Source: an uncultured Clostridia bacterium (lineage in GTDB: Bacteria; Bacillota; Clostridia; Christensenellales; UBA1242). From it: 49,510 nt of DNA. Positions within the stretch are counted from its first letter, which is position 1; each line of letters begins with the position of its first letter. Shown in pieces: positions 14,643 through 22,886 of this stretch. The DNA lies in the NCBI GenBank assembly GCA_944350015.1, contig CALVNW010000008.1, positions 1 to 49,510 on the forward strand, written 5' to 3'. The position numbers and the translations under genes were made by a program. Under the pieces are notes generated by a model. It was not told where the DNA came from, did no database searches, and saw nothing but the letters and a program-made list of their open reading frames with translations.

Positions 14643-15305
14643 TTATCCCCGCCTTAACTGTTCGATTGCCTCTAGTTTGTCGTGAGATTTATATACAAAG
14701 CTTCCGCTAACTATCATATCTGCGCCAGCCTCAAAAAGCTTTTGTGCAATTTCTGGATTTATTCCACCATCAACTTCAATCTTGTATTTGTAGTCGTTCT
14801 CTTCTCTTAATTGAGAAAGCGCCTTAACTCTGTCAATGGCACTTGGCATAAACTTCTGCCCGCTTGCCCCAGGTTCAACGGACATTACAAGGATAACATC
14901 AAAATCGTGCACGTAAATTTTGACATCTTGCAAATTCGTGCTTGGTTTTATGGCAAGTCCAGCAAGAGCCTTACCTTTTTTTATCTTTGTAATTGCCTCA
15001 ATAATGTCATTTTTATCTTTAAATGCCTCATAATGAATGGTAATAATATTTGCGCCAGCTTTTAGATAGTCATCTATGCTCTTGAGCGGTTCATCACACA
15101 TAAGATGAACGTCAAGCATAATCAAACTATGGTCATTGATGTTCTTTAAAAGTTGATAGTCGTATGTTTTATTCTCAACAAAAACGCCATCCATAATATC
15201 GCAATGCAAAAAGTCGGCATTGCCTTGCATCTCCTTTGCATACTCTGTTATTCTTTGATACTCTTTAATAGGGTCTGTAGAAACAGAAATATAACGATTT
15301 TTCAT
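14643..15305 (-). CDS. rpe: Ribulose-phosphate 3-epimerase
   Basis: Interconverts ribulose 5-phosphate and xylulose 5-phosphate in the pentose phosphate pathway. The 220-residue TIM barrel shows HCDIMDGVFV near residue 34 (metal His and catalytic Asp), LDVHLM near 64 with the second metal His, MSVEPGASGQKF near 141 and the catalytic VDGGIN near 175, followed by GADMIVSGSFVY for phosphate binding. The usual MTVNPGFGGQ is here MSVEPGASGQ, a mild divergence. AAAGGAGATGTT precedes the ATG. It is the last gene of the priA-to-rpe run and is followed by a strong terminator. Confidence 0.95.
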   Translation of the reverse strand: MKNRYISVSTDPIKEYQRITEYAKEMQGNADFLHCDIMDGVFVENKTYDYQLLKNINDHSLIMLDVHLMCDEPLKSIDDYLKAGANIITIHYEAFKDKNDIIEAITKIKKGKALAGLAIKPSTNLQDVKIYVHDFDVILVMSVEPGASGQKFMPSAIDRVKALSQLREENDYKYKIEVDGGINPEIAQKLFEAGADMIVSGSFVYKSHDKLEAIEQLRRG

Positions 15306-15390
15306 AACATCTCCTTTAGATAATTAATTATTACTAAATTTACAAACTAGTAGGTTCTCTTAACCAAAATAAGATATATTTTATCAATTT

Positions 15391-16227
15391 TTAATATTTT
15401 TTTGCATTTTTAAGCTCTTCTAATATCTTTAAGTAGTTTTCATAGCGTAAGAGCGAAATTTTACCCTTTCTAGCCGCCTCAATCACGCCACACTCTCCGC
15501 CTTCGTGCAAGCAGGACCTAAACTTGCATTTTGCCCTTGCCTCTAAAAAATCAGGATAGTAGGAAGAAAGCTCTCTTGGCTCAAGGTCGCTTATATAAGA
15601 CAAATCAAGCATAGAAAAACCAGCCGTATCGGCAAGATATCCGCCTTTTAGCTTATAGAGCGACACAAGTCGTGTTGTCTGCTTGCCTCTTTCAATCTTT
15701 TTAGACAGTCCGTTTGTCTTGGCAAGTTCATCTTGAAAAATTGCATTTATTATAGAAGATTTGCCGACAGCACTTTGCCCTGCCATTGCGCAAATGCCAT
15801 CTATCTCGTCTTCAACCCCCCTTACATCGCCATTTTTAGCTGAAACTTTGATGGTTTTAACAAATTTACCATAAACACCAGTCACTCTTTCTAAAAATTC
15901 GCTATTTGCTATATCATATTTATTTATTATCAGCACCGGCGAAATTGCTTTTAGTGTGCAGTAAATCAAGAGTTTGTCAACAAGCACAAAGTCTGGCTTA
16001 GGGCTTGGACTAATCACAACAAAAAGCTTGTCTAGATTTGCAAGTGGTGGACGAATGAGTAAGTTTTTCCTCGGAAACACCTTTGTAATAGCCTCATCAA
16101 ATTCTACATAGTCGCCAACAAAAACGCCAGAGGTCTTTGTCTTACCGCTAGGTCTTATTTGATACTCTTTTTCGCCACTTTCTATTGTAAAAAGATTGGC
16201 ATTTTTCTTTAATACAATTCCTTTCAT
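15391..16227 (-). CDS. rsgA: Ribosome small subunit-dependent GTPase RsgA
   Basis: A circularly permuted GTPase that helps mature the 30S subunit. An OB fold (about residues 1-65) is followed by G4 INKYD, then G1 GQSAVGKSS, switch residues ERGKQTT and G3 DTAGF, in that permuted order. The C-terminal zinc knuckle shows CKFRSC, H and GGECGV. Length 278 is typical of the shorter Gram-positive form. A GGAGAG site lies directly before the ATG. In many Bacillota the PrkC kinase and PrpC phosphatase genes lie between rlmN and rsgA; here only 97 bases separate them. Confidence 0.95.
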   Translation of the reverse strand: MKGIVLKKNANLFTIESGEKEYQIRPSGKTKTSGVFVGDYVEFDEAITKVFPRKNLLIRPPLANLDKLFVVISPSPKPDFVLVDKLLIYCTLKAISPVLIINKYDIANSEFLERVTGVYGKFVKTIKVSAKNGDVRGVEDEIDGICAMAGQSAVGKSSIINAIFQDELAKTNGLSKKIERGKQTTRLVSLYKLKGGYLADTAGFSMLDLSYISDLEPRELSSYYPDFLEARAKCKFRSCLHEGGECGVIEAARKGKISLLRYENYLKILEELKNAKKY

Positions 16228-16324
16228 CTCTCTCCAAAAATAAATTTATGATTTGATTTTTTATTAATTAATTATAATTTTCTATAAAATCACTCAAAAA
16301 ATCAATTAAAACGGTAAATTTTAT

Positions 16325-17353
16325 TTAATTTTCTGATTTTAGCAACTTATTTCGCAGTTGTCCGCACGCGCCTGCTATGTCTTCGCCCATCGTTCGTCTA
16401 ACTGTTGCAGAGAGCCCAAGCGCCTTTAGCCTATCCGCAAATTTATAAGCTTCAAGCCTTGAAGTTGCTTTGAGAGTGCGCTCTTTAACCTCGTTAAGCG
16501 GTATGACATTGACGTGGCAATTAAAACCTTTTAGCATCTTTGCAAGTCGCAGGCAATCCTCTTCACTATCATTGACGCCTTTGATAAGAGTATACTCAAA
16601 ATAGATGCGTCTGCCCGTCTTTTCATAGTAATCTTTACAAGCTTTAATAATCTCGGCAATCTTATATCTATTTGCTATCGGCATAACCTCGGCGCGTTTT
16701 TCATCTTCGCTTGCGTGCAGAGATATGGTAAGGGTGATATTATAATCCTTCTCCATAAGTTTATATATTTGTGGGACAAGTCCACAAGTTGAAAGCGATA
16801 TATTTCTTTGACTGATATTTAGTCCTTTGCCAGCGCTGACAAGATCAATAAATTTGGTTACGCTGTCAAAGTTATCAAGCGGTTCGCCAGAGCCCATCAT
16901 TACAATATTGGTAATCATTCGTTTCTTTAAACTGCCACCCAAATCTCGGTTTACTAGCAGTACCTGTCCTAAAATTTCGCCGGCAGATAGATTTCTTGCA
17001 AGCCCATAAAGGGTTGACGCACAAAACTTGCACCCCATCCGACACCCTACTTGCGTCGAAACGCAAAGGGTATAACCATACTTATACTTCATAAGCACGC
17101 ATTCAACAATATTATCATCGGCAAACCTTATTATATACTTTTTGGTGCCATCCTTGCTTGTAAAGCACTTTTCTATCTTGTACTTTGGGTAATCTTCGGC
17201 AATGATATCCTTTAGCGCATTTGACAAATTTGAGATTTCTTGTAGTGTCTTTCCGCTATAGATTGCATCAAAAATTTGCTCGCCACGAAATTCTGGCAAG
17301 CCAATTTTCTTTACATAACTTTTAATTTCTTCAAAACTCAAATCTGTTAACAT
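16325..17353 (-). CDS. rlmN: 23S rRNA/tRNA adenine-C2 methyltransferase RlmN
   Basis: A radical-SAM enzyme that methylates A2503 of 23S rRNA and A37 of some tRNAs. The iron-sulfur motif is GCRMGCKFCAST, near residues 103-114. The SAM-binding GSGEPL lies near 155, SLHA near 214, and the substrate Cys is in DIAGACGQL near residue 331. The full 342 residues are present. The gene begins five bases after the fmt stop codon, so it is in the same transcript as fmt and def. Confidence 0.96.
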   Translation of the reverse strand: MLTDLSFEEIKSYVKKIGLPEFRGEQIFDAIYSGKTLQEISNLSNALKDIIAEDYPKYKIEKCFTSKDGTKKYIIRFADDNIVECVLMKYKYGYTLCVSTQVGCRMGCKFCASTLYGLARNLSAGEILGQVLLVNRDLGGSLKKRMITNIVMMGSGEPLDNFDSVTKFIDLVSAGKGLNISQRNISLSTCGLVPQIYKLMEKDYNITLTISLHASEDEKRAEVMPIANRYKIAEIIKACKDYYEKTGRRIYFEYTLIKGVNDSEEDCLRLAKMLKGFNCHVNVIPLNEVKERTLKATSRLEAYKFADRLKALGLSATVRRTMGEDIAGACGQLRNKLLKSEN

Positions 17354-17358
17354 ACAAC

Positions 17359-18267
17359 CTACTTTGCAAATTTTCCTAAAATATCATTGTGACCATTCAA
17401 ATAGTCTCTTCCAGCTATCATCTTCCCAGAAGGTGCCTGACAAGTCAAAATTTCAATAGCGCCATCCTTAGCACCAATGATGAAAGCCTTTTTATAGTTT
17501 AAAATTTGGCAAGGCTCTACATCAAAACCTTCGTTCTTTCTTGCCCTTCCTATTTTAAGAAAGCCACCTTCAAGCTCTACATAGCAGCCAACTTCCTCTG
17601 ACAAGGCGCGAATTTTATTTATAATCTGCTCGCAAGGGTTGTTAAAATCAAGCTTGCCATCCTCTTTGCTTATTTTTTTGACAAAGGTTGCCTTGCTGTT
17701 ATCTTGCGGTGTAAATATTGCCTTTCCGCTTTCTACCAATATAAGCGCCTCTGACGCCATCTCACCGCCAAGCAGAGCGAGTTTTTCTTCAAGCTCCAAG
17801 TAGTACTCGTCCTTTATTTCAAATTCTCTTTGAAGTAAAATATCTCCGCTGTCAACCTCTTTTGCCACTTTCATAATTGTAACGCCTGTGACTTTATCGC
17901 CATTCAAAATAGCTGTCTGCAATGGAGTTGCCCCTCTATATTTAGGAAGAAGTGAAGGATGCACATTTAGTGTTAGTTTATGATTTAAAAACTCTTCTGG
18001 CAAAATCTGTCCAAATGAGGCAACTAAAGCGACATCATAGTCTATAGCTTTAATCTCTTCTATGTGATTTCTCACTTTGTCAAAGGTGTAAACATTGATG
18101 CCGATTGTCTTGGCATATTTTTTCACTTCGGTTTCACTCATCTTATAGCCACGCCCGCTTGGCTTATCCGGTTGTGTGATTACGCCCACAACATTGACGC
18201 CTTTTTCAAGCATCTTCTCAAGCACTACTTTTGAAAAATGTGAACTTCCAAGAAATAATACCTTCAT
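17359..18267 (-). CDS. fmt: Methionyl-tRNA formyltransferase
   Basis: Transfers a formyl group from 10-formyl-THF to initiator Met-tRNA. The Rossmann N-domain starts VLFLGSSHFS and contains VASFGQILPEE (near residue 83), then the signature HPSLLPKYRGATPLQTAIL with the catalytic His and the loop contact near residues 103-121. The catalytic Asp lies in KEVDSGDILLQ. The C-terminal beta-barrel ends GRDYLNGH. 302 residues is normal length. The gene lies 118 bases after def, matching the widespread def-fmt pairing. Confidence 0.96.
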   Translation of the reverse strand: MKVLFLGSSHFSKVVLEKMLEKGVNVVGVITQPDKPSGRGYKMSETEVKKYAKTIGINVYTFDKVRNHIEEIKAIDYDVALVASFGQILPEEFLNHKLTLNVHPSLLPKYRGATPLQTAILNGDKVTGVTIMKVAKEVDSGDILLQREFEIKDEYYLELEEKLALLGGEMASEALILVESGKAIFTPQDNSKATFVKKISKEDGKLDFNNPCEQIINKIRALSEEVGCYVELEGGFLKIGRARKNEGFDVEPCQILNYKKAFIIGAKDGAIEILTCQAPSGKMIAGRDYLNGHNDILGKFAK

Positions 18268-18385
18268 TTATCCTCCAAACTACTATTTTAAATATTAAAT
18301 TAATTACAATAATTTAATGAAAATCACAAAAATTTTCTAAAAAAATTAATAATTAATGCATTTTTTTATTAATTTTGACTAATTT

Positions 18386-18859
18386 CTATAACTTTCCGCC
18401 CTGTTTGATGTACTTGTCTTTATCAAGAGTTTTATCAACAAAAAGTATACCGTCAAGATGGTCAACTTCGTGACAAATACATCTCGCAAGCCATTTTTCA
18501 CATTTGATTGTAAAAGGATAGCCATACCTATCAACTGCCTTAACTGTTATCTCATAAGGTCTTTTAACTCTTCCTCTAAAAGTGCTAATTGATAGGCAAC
18601 CCTCTTCCTCAATGTCCTCGCCTTTCTTTGATATAATCTCTGGATTAATAAGCTCAATAAAAGTATTGTTGACATCAACAATTATAGCCCTTCGCAAAAC
18701 TCCAACCTGTGGAGCTGCAAAGCCCATACCATCATTTGCATACATCGTTTCTTTCATATCGTCAAGAAGTTCCCAAAGGCTTTCATCAAAATCTTTGACA
18801 GGTTTTGATTTCTTTCTAAGTGAACTCTCTCCAATAAAAACAACCTTTCTTATTGCCAT
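18386..18859 (-). CDS. def: Peptide deformylase
   Basis: Removes the N-formyl group from nascent proteins. All three motifs are present: GMGFAAPQVG (near residue 45), EEGCLSI (near 88, with the metal Cys) and HEVDHLDG (near 130, with both metal His and the catalytic Glu). 157 residues is type I length. A strong AAAAGGAGAAAG site precedes the ATG. It lies 30 bases after priA and is followed by fmt. Confidence 0.96.
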   Translation of the reverse strand: MAIRKVVFIGESSLRKKSKPVKDFDESLWELLDDMKETMYANDGMGFAAPQVGVLRRAIIVDVNNTFIELINPEIISKKGEDIEEEGCLSISTFRGRVKRPYEITVKAVDRYGYPFTIKCEKWLARCICHEVDHLDGILFVDKTLDKDKYIKQGGKL

Positions 18860-18889
18860 TTCTTTCTCCTTTTAAGCTTAAAGTTGTCA

Positions 18890-21064
18890 CTATGATAAAT
18901 TTTGCGGATTAATTTCAAAGAATACAGAGGTTTTGCTTGCATTATCAACAATTTCAAAGACCTTTTCTTCTATCTCGTCTGCCTTGTCAAGTTTAAGACG
19001 CATCATAATTTGGTATCTATATTTGTTTTGTATGCGTTTGATTGGCGATTTCATTGCGTCGAGATAGATTATCTCATCGCCATATTGTTCTTTTAGTTTT
19101 TCAATCTCAGTATAGCACACTTTTAAAAGTTCGCGAACATAATTTTCATCGTGGTCAGAAAAAAGTATCCTCAAAATGCGCGTAAAAGGCGGAAATTGTG
19201 AGGTTTGTCTAATATTTTCCTCTTTTCTAAAAAAACCTTTATAGTCGTAGTTTGAAGCGAACTTGTAGACATAGTGCCTTGGCGAATATGTTTGAAGTAC
19301 TACCTTGCCTTCATCTTCACTTCGGCCTGCACGTCCTGAAACTTGAGTAATAAGTTGAAAAGTACGCTCAGTACTTCGATAATCTGCTTGATAGAGGCTT
19401 TGGTCAGCATCAATTATGCCAACAAGCACCACATTTTCAAAGTCGTGTCCTTTAGCTATCATTTGCGTGCCAACAAGTATCCCTGGCAAAGAATTTCTAA
19501 ACTCAGACAATATCTTTTGATGTGCATTTTTGGTAGATGTCGTATCGTTGTCCATTCTTAGTACTTTGACATCTGGGAAATATTCTTTTAGTTTGCTTAC
19601 AACCTGCTCGGTACCCACAGCGCCTTGTTTGATATTCTCGCTTCCACATTTAGGACAGCGGTCAAGCACCTTGTATTGTTTCCCGCAATAGTGACATTTA
19701 AGACGATTATCCTCTCTATGATACACCAAACTTACGTCACAGTCAAGACACTTTGCAATATATCCGCAATCTCGACAGCGTTGAAATGAAGAATATCCTC
19801 TTCTATTGATAAAGAGCATTGCTTGCTTTTTGTGGTTGATTACATTTGCAAGGTCGGCAAGAAGTTGATTCGAAAATATACCACTATTGCCCGTTCTAAT
19901 CTCACTCATCATATCAATAATTTGAATTTTAGGCAGTTCCCTGCCGTTCGCTCTGACAGGAAGCTCGACAAGTTGATACTGGCCTTGTTTTGCCTTCTCA
20001 TAACTTTCTATTGAAGGCGTTGCACTGCCGAGCACAAGAGGACAGCCATTGTATCTTGCTCTAAACTGGGCAACATCGTGCGTATCAAAACGCGGATTTG
20101 ATTCGGATATATAGCTCTGCTCGTGCTCCTCGTCAATGATTATCATACCAAGGTTTTCAATTGGTGCGAAGATTGCCGACCTTGCCCCTATCGCAATCCT
20201 TGCCTCACCCGAAAATAGCCTCTTCCATTCATCAAAACGCTCCCCTGCCGAAAGTCCGCTATGAAGAAGGGCAACGGCATCACCAAATCTTGCTTTAAAG
20301 TTGGACATAATTTGCGGTGTCAGTGATATTTCAGGCACAAGCATTATAGCATTTTTCCCTTGCGATAGCGCCCTTTCGATAAGGTGCATATACACTTCGG
20401 TTTTACCACTGCCTGTAACGCCATTTAATAGATATGTTTTATTTTCGGTTATGGTATTTACCGCATTTTTTTGACTAGAATTTAAAACAACTCGTTTGCT
20501 TTGAGTGGATAATACAAAAGGTTTGCGCTTAACCTCAATTTTTTCTTTAATTAAAATACCTTTTTCGGTCAATGCTTTAATTGCACCATAGCCATACTGT
20601 GAAAGCTGGCTGGACGATGCCCTTCCACCATTATTTGTTAAAAAATCCACAATTTCAAGTTGTTTTTTTGCATTTTTTTGTATTTTGCTTTCATTTTTGT
20701 CGTTAAGAGTATAATAAGTTTCAAAAAGTTCTTTTACCTTACCCTCTCGCATCTCGCTAGGTAAGAAAAGGCGAAGGATTGACGCTAATTTTAAGTGGTT
20801 TTTCTTCGCCATAAATTGCATCAGCGCTAGCATCTCTTCTTTTATCGCAGGAAAGTCATCAATTTTTGATATTATCTTTTTTAATTTGCTTTCATCGTAC
20901 TCGCAATGTTCGTCAAGACCAATCACAAAGCCCTGCAGAACTCGACTGCCAAATGGCACATAGACACGCATCCCGACAACAATATCAAGATTGTCGGGAA
21001 CAATATATTCAAATACCTTATCAAGTGCCTTTGCATCTTGGTCAATTATTATTTTTGCGAACAT
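18890..21064 (-). CDS. priA: Primosomal replication restart helicase PriA
   Basis: PriA reloads the replisome at stalled forks. The N-terminal DNA-binding domain starts FAKIIIDQDAKALDKVFEYIVP. The helicase core holds Walker A GVTGSGKTEVY near residue 220 and the Walker B box IIDEEHEQSY near 308. It continues with GSATPS, a zinc-binding cluster (CRDCGYIAKCLDC and CHYCG, then CPKCG) near 430-480, GTQMIAKGHDF and QVSGRAGR. At 724 residues it is full length. The ATG at 21064 follows an AAAGGATC site; an in-frame TTG stands just before it. coaBC, often found between rpoZ and priA, is absent. Confidence 0.96.
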   Translation of the reverse strand: MFAKIIIDQDAKALDKVFEYIVPDNLDIVVGMRVYVPFGSRVLQGFVIGLDEHCEYDESKLKKIISKIDDFPAIKEEMLALMQFMAKKNHLKLASILRLFLPSEMREGKVKELFETYYTLNDKNESKIQKNAKKQLEIVDFLTNNGGRASSSQLSQYGYGAIKALTEKGILIKEKIEVKRKPFVLSTQSKRVVLNSSQKNAVNTITENKTYLLNGVTGSGKTEVYMHLIERALSQGKNAIMLVPEISLTPQIMSNFKARFGDAVALLHSGLSAGERFDEWKRLFSGEARIAIGARSAIFAPIENLGMIIIDEEHEQSYISESNPRFDTHDVAQFRARYNGCPLVLGSATPSIESYEKAKQGQYQLVELPVRANGRELPKIQIIDMMSEIRTGNSGIFSNQLLADLANVINHKKQAMLFINRRGYSSFQRCRDCGYIAKCLDCDVSLVYHREDNRLKCHYCGKQYKVLDRCPKCGSENIKQGAVGTEQVVSKLKEYFPDVKVLRMDNDTTSTKNAHQKILSEFRNSLPGILVGTQMIAKGHDFENVVLVGIIDADQSLYQADYRSTERTFQLITQVSGRAGRSEDEGKVVLQTYSPRHYVYKFASNYDYKGFFRKEENIRQTSQFPPFTRILRILFSDHDENYVRELLKVCYTEIEKLKEQYGDEIIYLDAMKSPIKRIQNKYRYQIMMRLKLDKADEIEEKVFEIVDNASKTSVFFEINPQNLS

Positions 21065-21263
21065 CAATGATCCTTTTGCATATTATAACACAATTTAAAA
21101 ATATTCTCAAATTTATTGATAGATGAAAAGGACAAAAAATTTAATTAACAAAAAATTCTATACTTTTATTTATATTACAATGAATTTCCAAAAATTTAAG
21201 TTGATAATACTATTTAAAATAGATACCTAAAACTTCAAATATTTTTCATTTTAATCTAAAAAA

Positions 21264-21285
21264 GCAAGACAGAATTTTGTCTTGC
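21264..21285 (-). terminator. Terminator after rpoZ
   Basis: GCAAGACA (21264-21271) pairs with TGTCTTGC (21278-21285), and on the minus strand a run of seven T follows (21257-21263). It lies two bases beyond the rpoZ stop codon, so rpoZ is not co-transcribed with priA, or only by read-through. Confidence 0.85.
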
Positions 21286-21287
21286 CC

Positions 21288-21488
21288 TTAAATTATTTCG
21301 CTTGGAACAACCTTTCCGCTTGCAATCTCTTCACAAGCAATACTAATTGCCTTTTTGTCTTGGTCTGCAAGTTCAAGCCTTCTAACGCTTTCAATTTCCT
21401 TTGCACGTTTTGTAATTATTGCGCAAAGAACATACTTATTGTTATTTGTTTTGCTTAAAAGTTTGTCAATCGATGGTTCAATCATCAT
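21288..21488 (-). CDS. rpoZ: RNA polymerase omega subunit
   Basis: A small subunit that helps assemble RNA polymerase. MIEPSIDKLLSKTNNNKYVLCAIITKRAKEI is the typical omega start, and ELADQDKKAISIACEEIASGKV the typical second half. I start it at the ATG at 21488, about eight bases after AGAGG; a GTG three codons earlier is part of that binding site, and a second ATG follows immediately. About 66 residues, normal for Gram-positive omega. Its place upstream of priA is conserved, although gmk, usually just before it, lies elsewhere in this window (5986-6540). Confidence 0.92.
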   Translation of the reverse strand: MMIEPSIDKLLSKTNNNKYVLCAIITKRAKEIESVRRLELADQDKKAISIACEEIASGKVVPSEII

Positions 21489-21625
21489 AATAATCACCTC
21501 TAAAAATAAATCTAGCCCTAATTATAGCACAAAAAATCAAATTTGTAAAGTACATAGGCAAAATTGTGTTAAAAACATTTGTTTTTGATTAATATTTGTT
21601 AAAATATGGACAAAATCAAGAATTT

Positions 21626-22168
21626 TTATTCCTCAAATAAATCAATTTCGCTAACGCTATTTACTACTTCGAAGTTTTTTGTTGAATCTTTTGAAATCCC
21701 TTCTTTGATAGCTTTATCAATTTGTGCAAGTAGGTCATTGAAATATCCCTCAATATTTACAAGTATAACCTTATTTGAATGCTCTTTTGAGCGTGCGGTT
21801 TCATTGCTATACAAAAATTCTTCTAGCGTTCCACTGCCTCCCGGCAAAACTATTACCTTATCACACCTTTTGATTATATTCAGTCTATCGGTCTCAGCTT
21901 GAACTACCTGTACTTTCAATGCTTTATCACCCATAATTTTTTCTAGCCTTGGAATGTCTAATTCGCAAAACCTTTCAGGGATGACAAATTCAACTTTCTT
22001 GTTATACTTAATAAACTCCCTTAAAGTTTCCCCCATAAGCCCTTCGTCACTACCGCCTTGAATATAGGTGCAATCATTTTCGGCAAGAAGCTTACCTAAA
22101 CTTTTAGCCTCATCATTAATCTTTTGATTTTTGGCTATTCCCATACCAGCACAAACAAAAACCCTCAT
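21626..22168 (-). CDS. LOG-family nucleoside 5'-monophosphate phosphoribohydrolase
   Basis: LOG-family enzymes cut the N-glycosidic bond of nucleoside monophosphates, in plants giving free cytokinin. The chain starts VFVCAGMGIAKN, has QGGSDEGLMGETLREF near residues 37-52 and the signature LPGGSGTLEEF near 110-118, which binds phosphate and carries the catalytic Glu. 180 residues is normal. A GGGAG site precedes the ATG. The family's hallmark Arg just before the PGG motif region is represented by ETDRLNIIKRCDKV. The substrate in this organism is unknown. Confidence 0.9.
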   Translation of the reverse strand: MRVFVCAGMGIAKNQKINDEAKSLGKLLAENDCTYIQGGSDEGLMGETLREFIKYNKKVEFVIPERFCELDIPRLEKIMGDKALKVQVVQAETDRLNIIKRCDKVIVLPGGSGTLEEFLYSNETARSKEHSNKVILVNIEGYFNDLLAQIDKAIKEGISKDSTKNFEVVNSVSEIDLFEE

Positions 22169-22227
22169 ATTTTCTCCCTTGTCAAATTTTATCTTTAGTA
22201 TATCACAGTAAAGACGCAGTTCAAAGC

Positions 22228-22332
22228 CTATTTAACTTTTTTGTGTTTATTTATATGTCTAAAATAAATTGCAACTATAATCACAGTAATAACAACGAAT
22301 ATTGTGCTGACTCTAATAATCACCTTTAACAA
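22228..22332 (-). CDS. Small single-pass membrane peptide, 34 aa, TTG start
   Basis: An open frame preceded by AAAGGAGGAG a short distance upstream, starting at TTG and ending TAG. It encodes a hydrophobic segment of about 20 residues (VIIRVSTIFVVITVIIVAIYF) followed by a basic tail HINKHKKVK, the usual positive-inside pattern. A TATAAT box stands upstream (near 22374-22379 on the minus strand). An ATG in another frame, closer to the ribosome binding site, would give only nine residues. No homologue is recognised. It occupies the 330-base gap between the LOG gene and the terminator at 22469. Confidence 0.4.
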   Translation of the reverse strand: MLKVIIRVSTIFVVITVIIVAIYFRHINKHKKVK

Positions 22333-22468
22333 GGCAAGCCATCTCCTCCTTTCAGCTCATACTGCGCAGTAAAATTATATCAAATAAAATGCCAACCTTT
22401 TTTGTATGCTTGAAACTTATAGATTAATTTTAAAGATTTATTACAATTTTCTTACTATAAATATTCAC

Positions 22469-22497
22469 AAAAAACTACCGAATAATCGGTAGTTTTT
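22469..22497 (-). terminator. Strong rho-independent terminator after the gene at 22500
   Basis: AAAAAACTACCGA and TCGGTAGTTTTT form a perfect 12-bp stem with a four-base loop. A and T tracts on both sides allow it to work in either direction. It lies directly behind the 125-codon gene that follows ppdK. Confidence 0.9.
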
Positions 22498-22499
22498 GA

Positions 22500-22871
22500 T
22501 TAATTAAAGAAATCTAAAATAGTATGTTTGATAGAAAATTTTGACTCATCTACAACATTATACTTGCACCAATCGTATTTGTCTAAATTCCAGCAAATAT
22601 AAACATTGTCTTTGCACTCTATTAAAGGGATAAGTCTTGCACGCTTGATATTAAGCCCAAGTTCTTTTTCGCTATTCAAAACTTCTTGCAATGAATAGAT
22701 TTTATAACAATCTTTATCGTCAAAGACTTGAGGCTGGTCTTTTAAAGTAGATATCATCACCCTAAACTCTTTTGGCGCCAAGATTAACGAGAACTTTTGT
22801 CTAACTAAATTGACATTATCATTCTCTTCGCCTTTTTCTAATATTAATTGCAGATAATCTTTAATCTTCAT
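22500..22871 (-). CDS. Hypothetical protein downstream of ppdK
   Basis: About 123 residues, soluble and acidic, with several Cys and Trp near the C-terminal half (VYICWNLDKYDWCKYNVVDE). No known domain is visible. The ATG at 22871 is 15 bases after the ppdK stop and lacks a good ribosome binding site, so it is probably translated by read-through or coupling from ppdK; an alternative GTG start lies two codons upstream. A strong terminator directly follows. Shared transcription with ppdK does not by itself give it a role. Confidence 0.65.
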   Translation of the reverse strand: MKIKDYLQLILEKGEENDNVNLVRQKFSLILAPKEFRVMISTLKDQPQVFDDKDCYKIYSLQEVLNSEKELGLNIKRARLIPLIECKDNVYICWNLDKYDWCKYNVVDESKFSIKHTILDFFN

Positions 22872-22886
22872 AACCACACACTTTAA

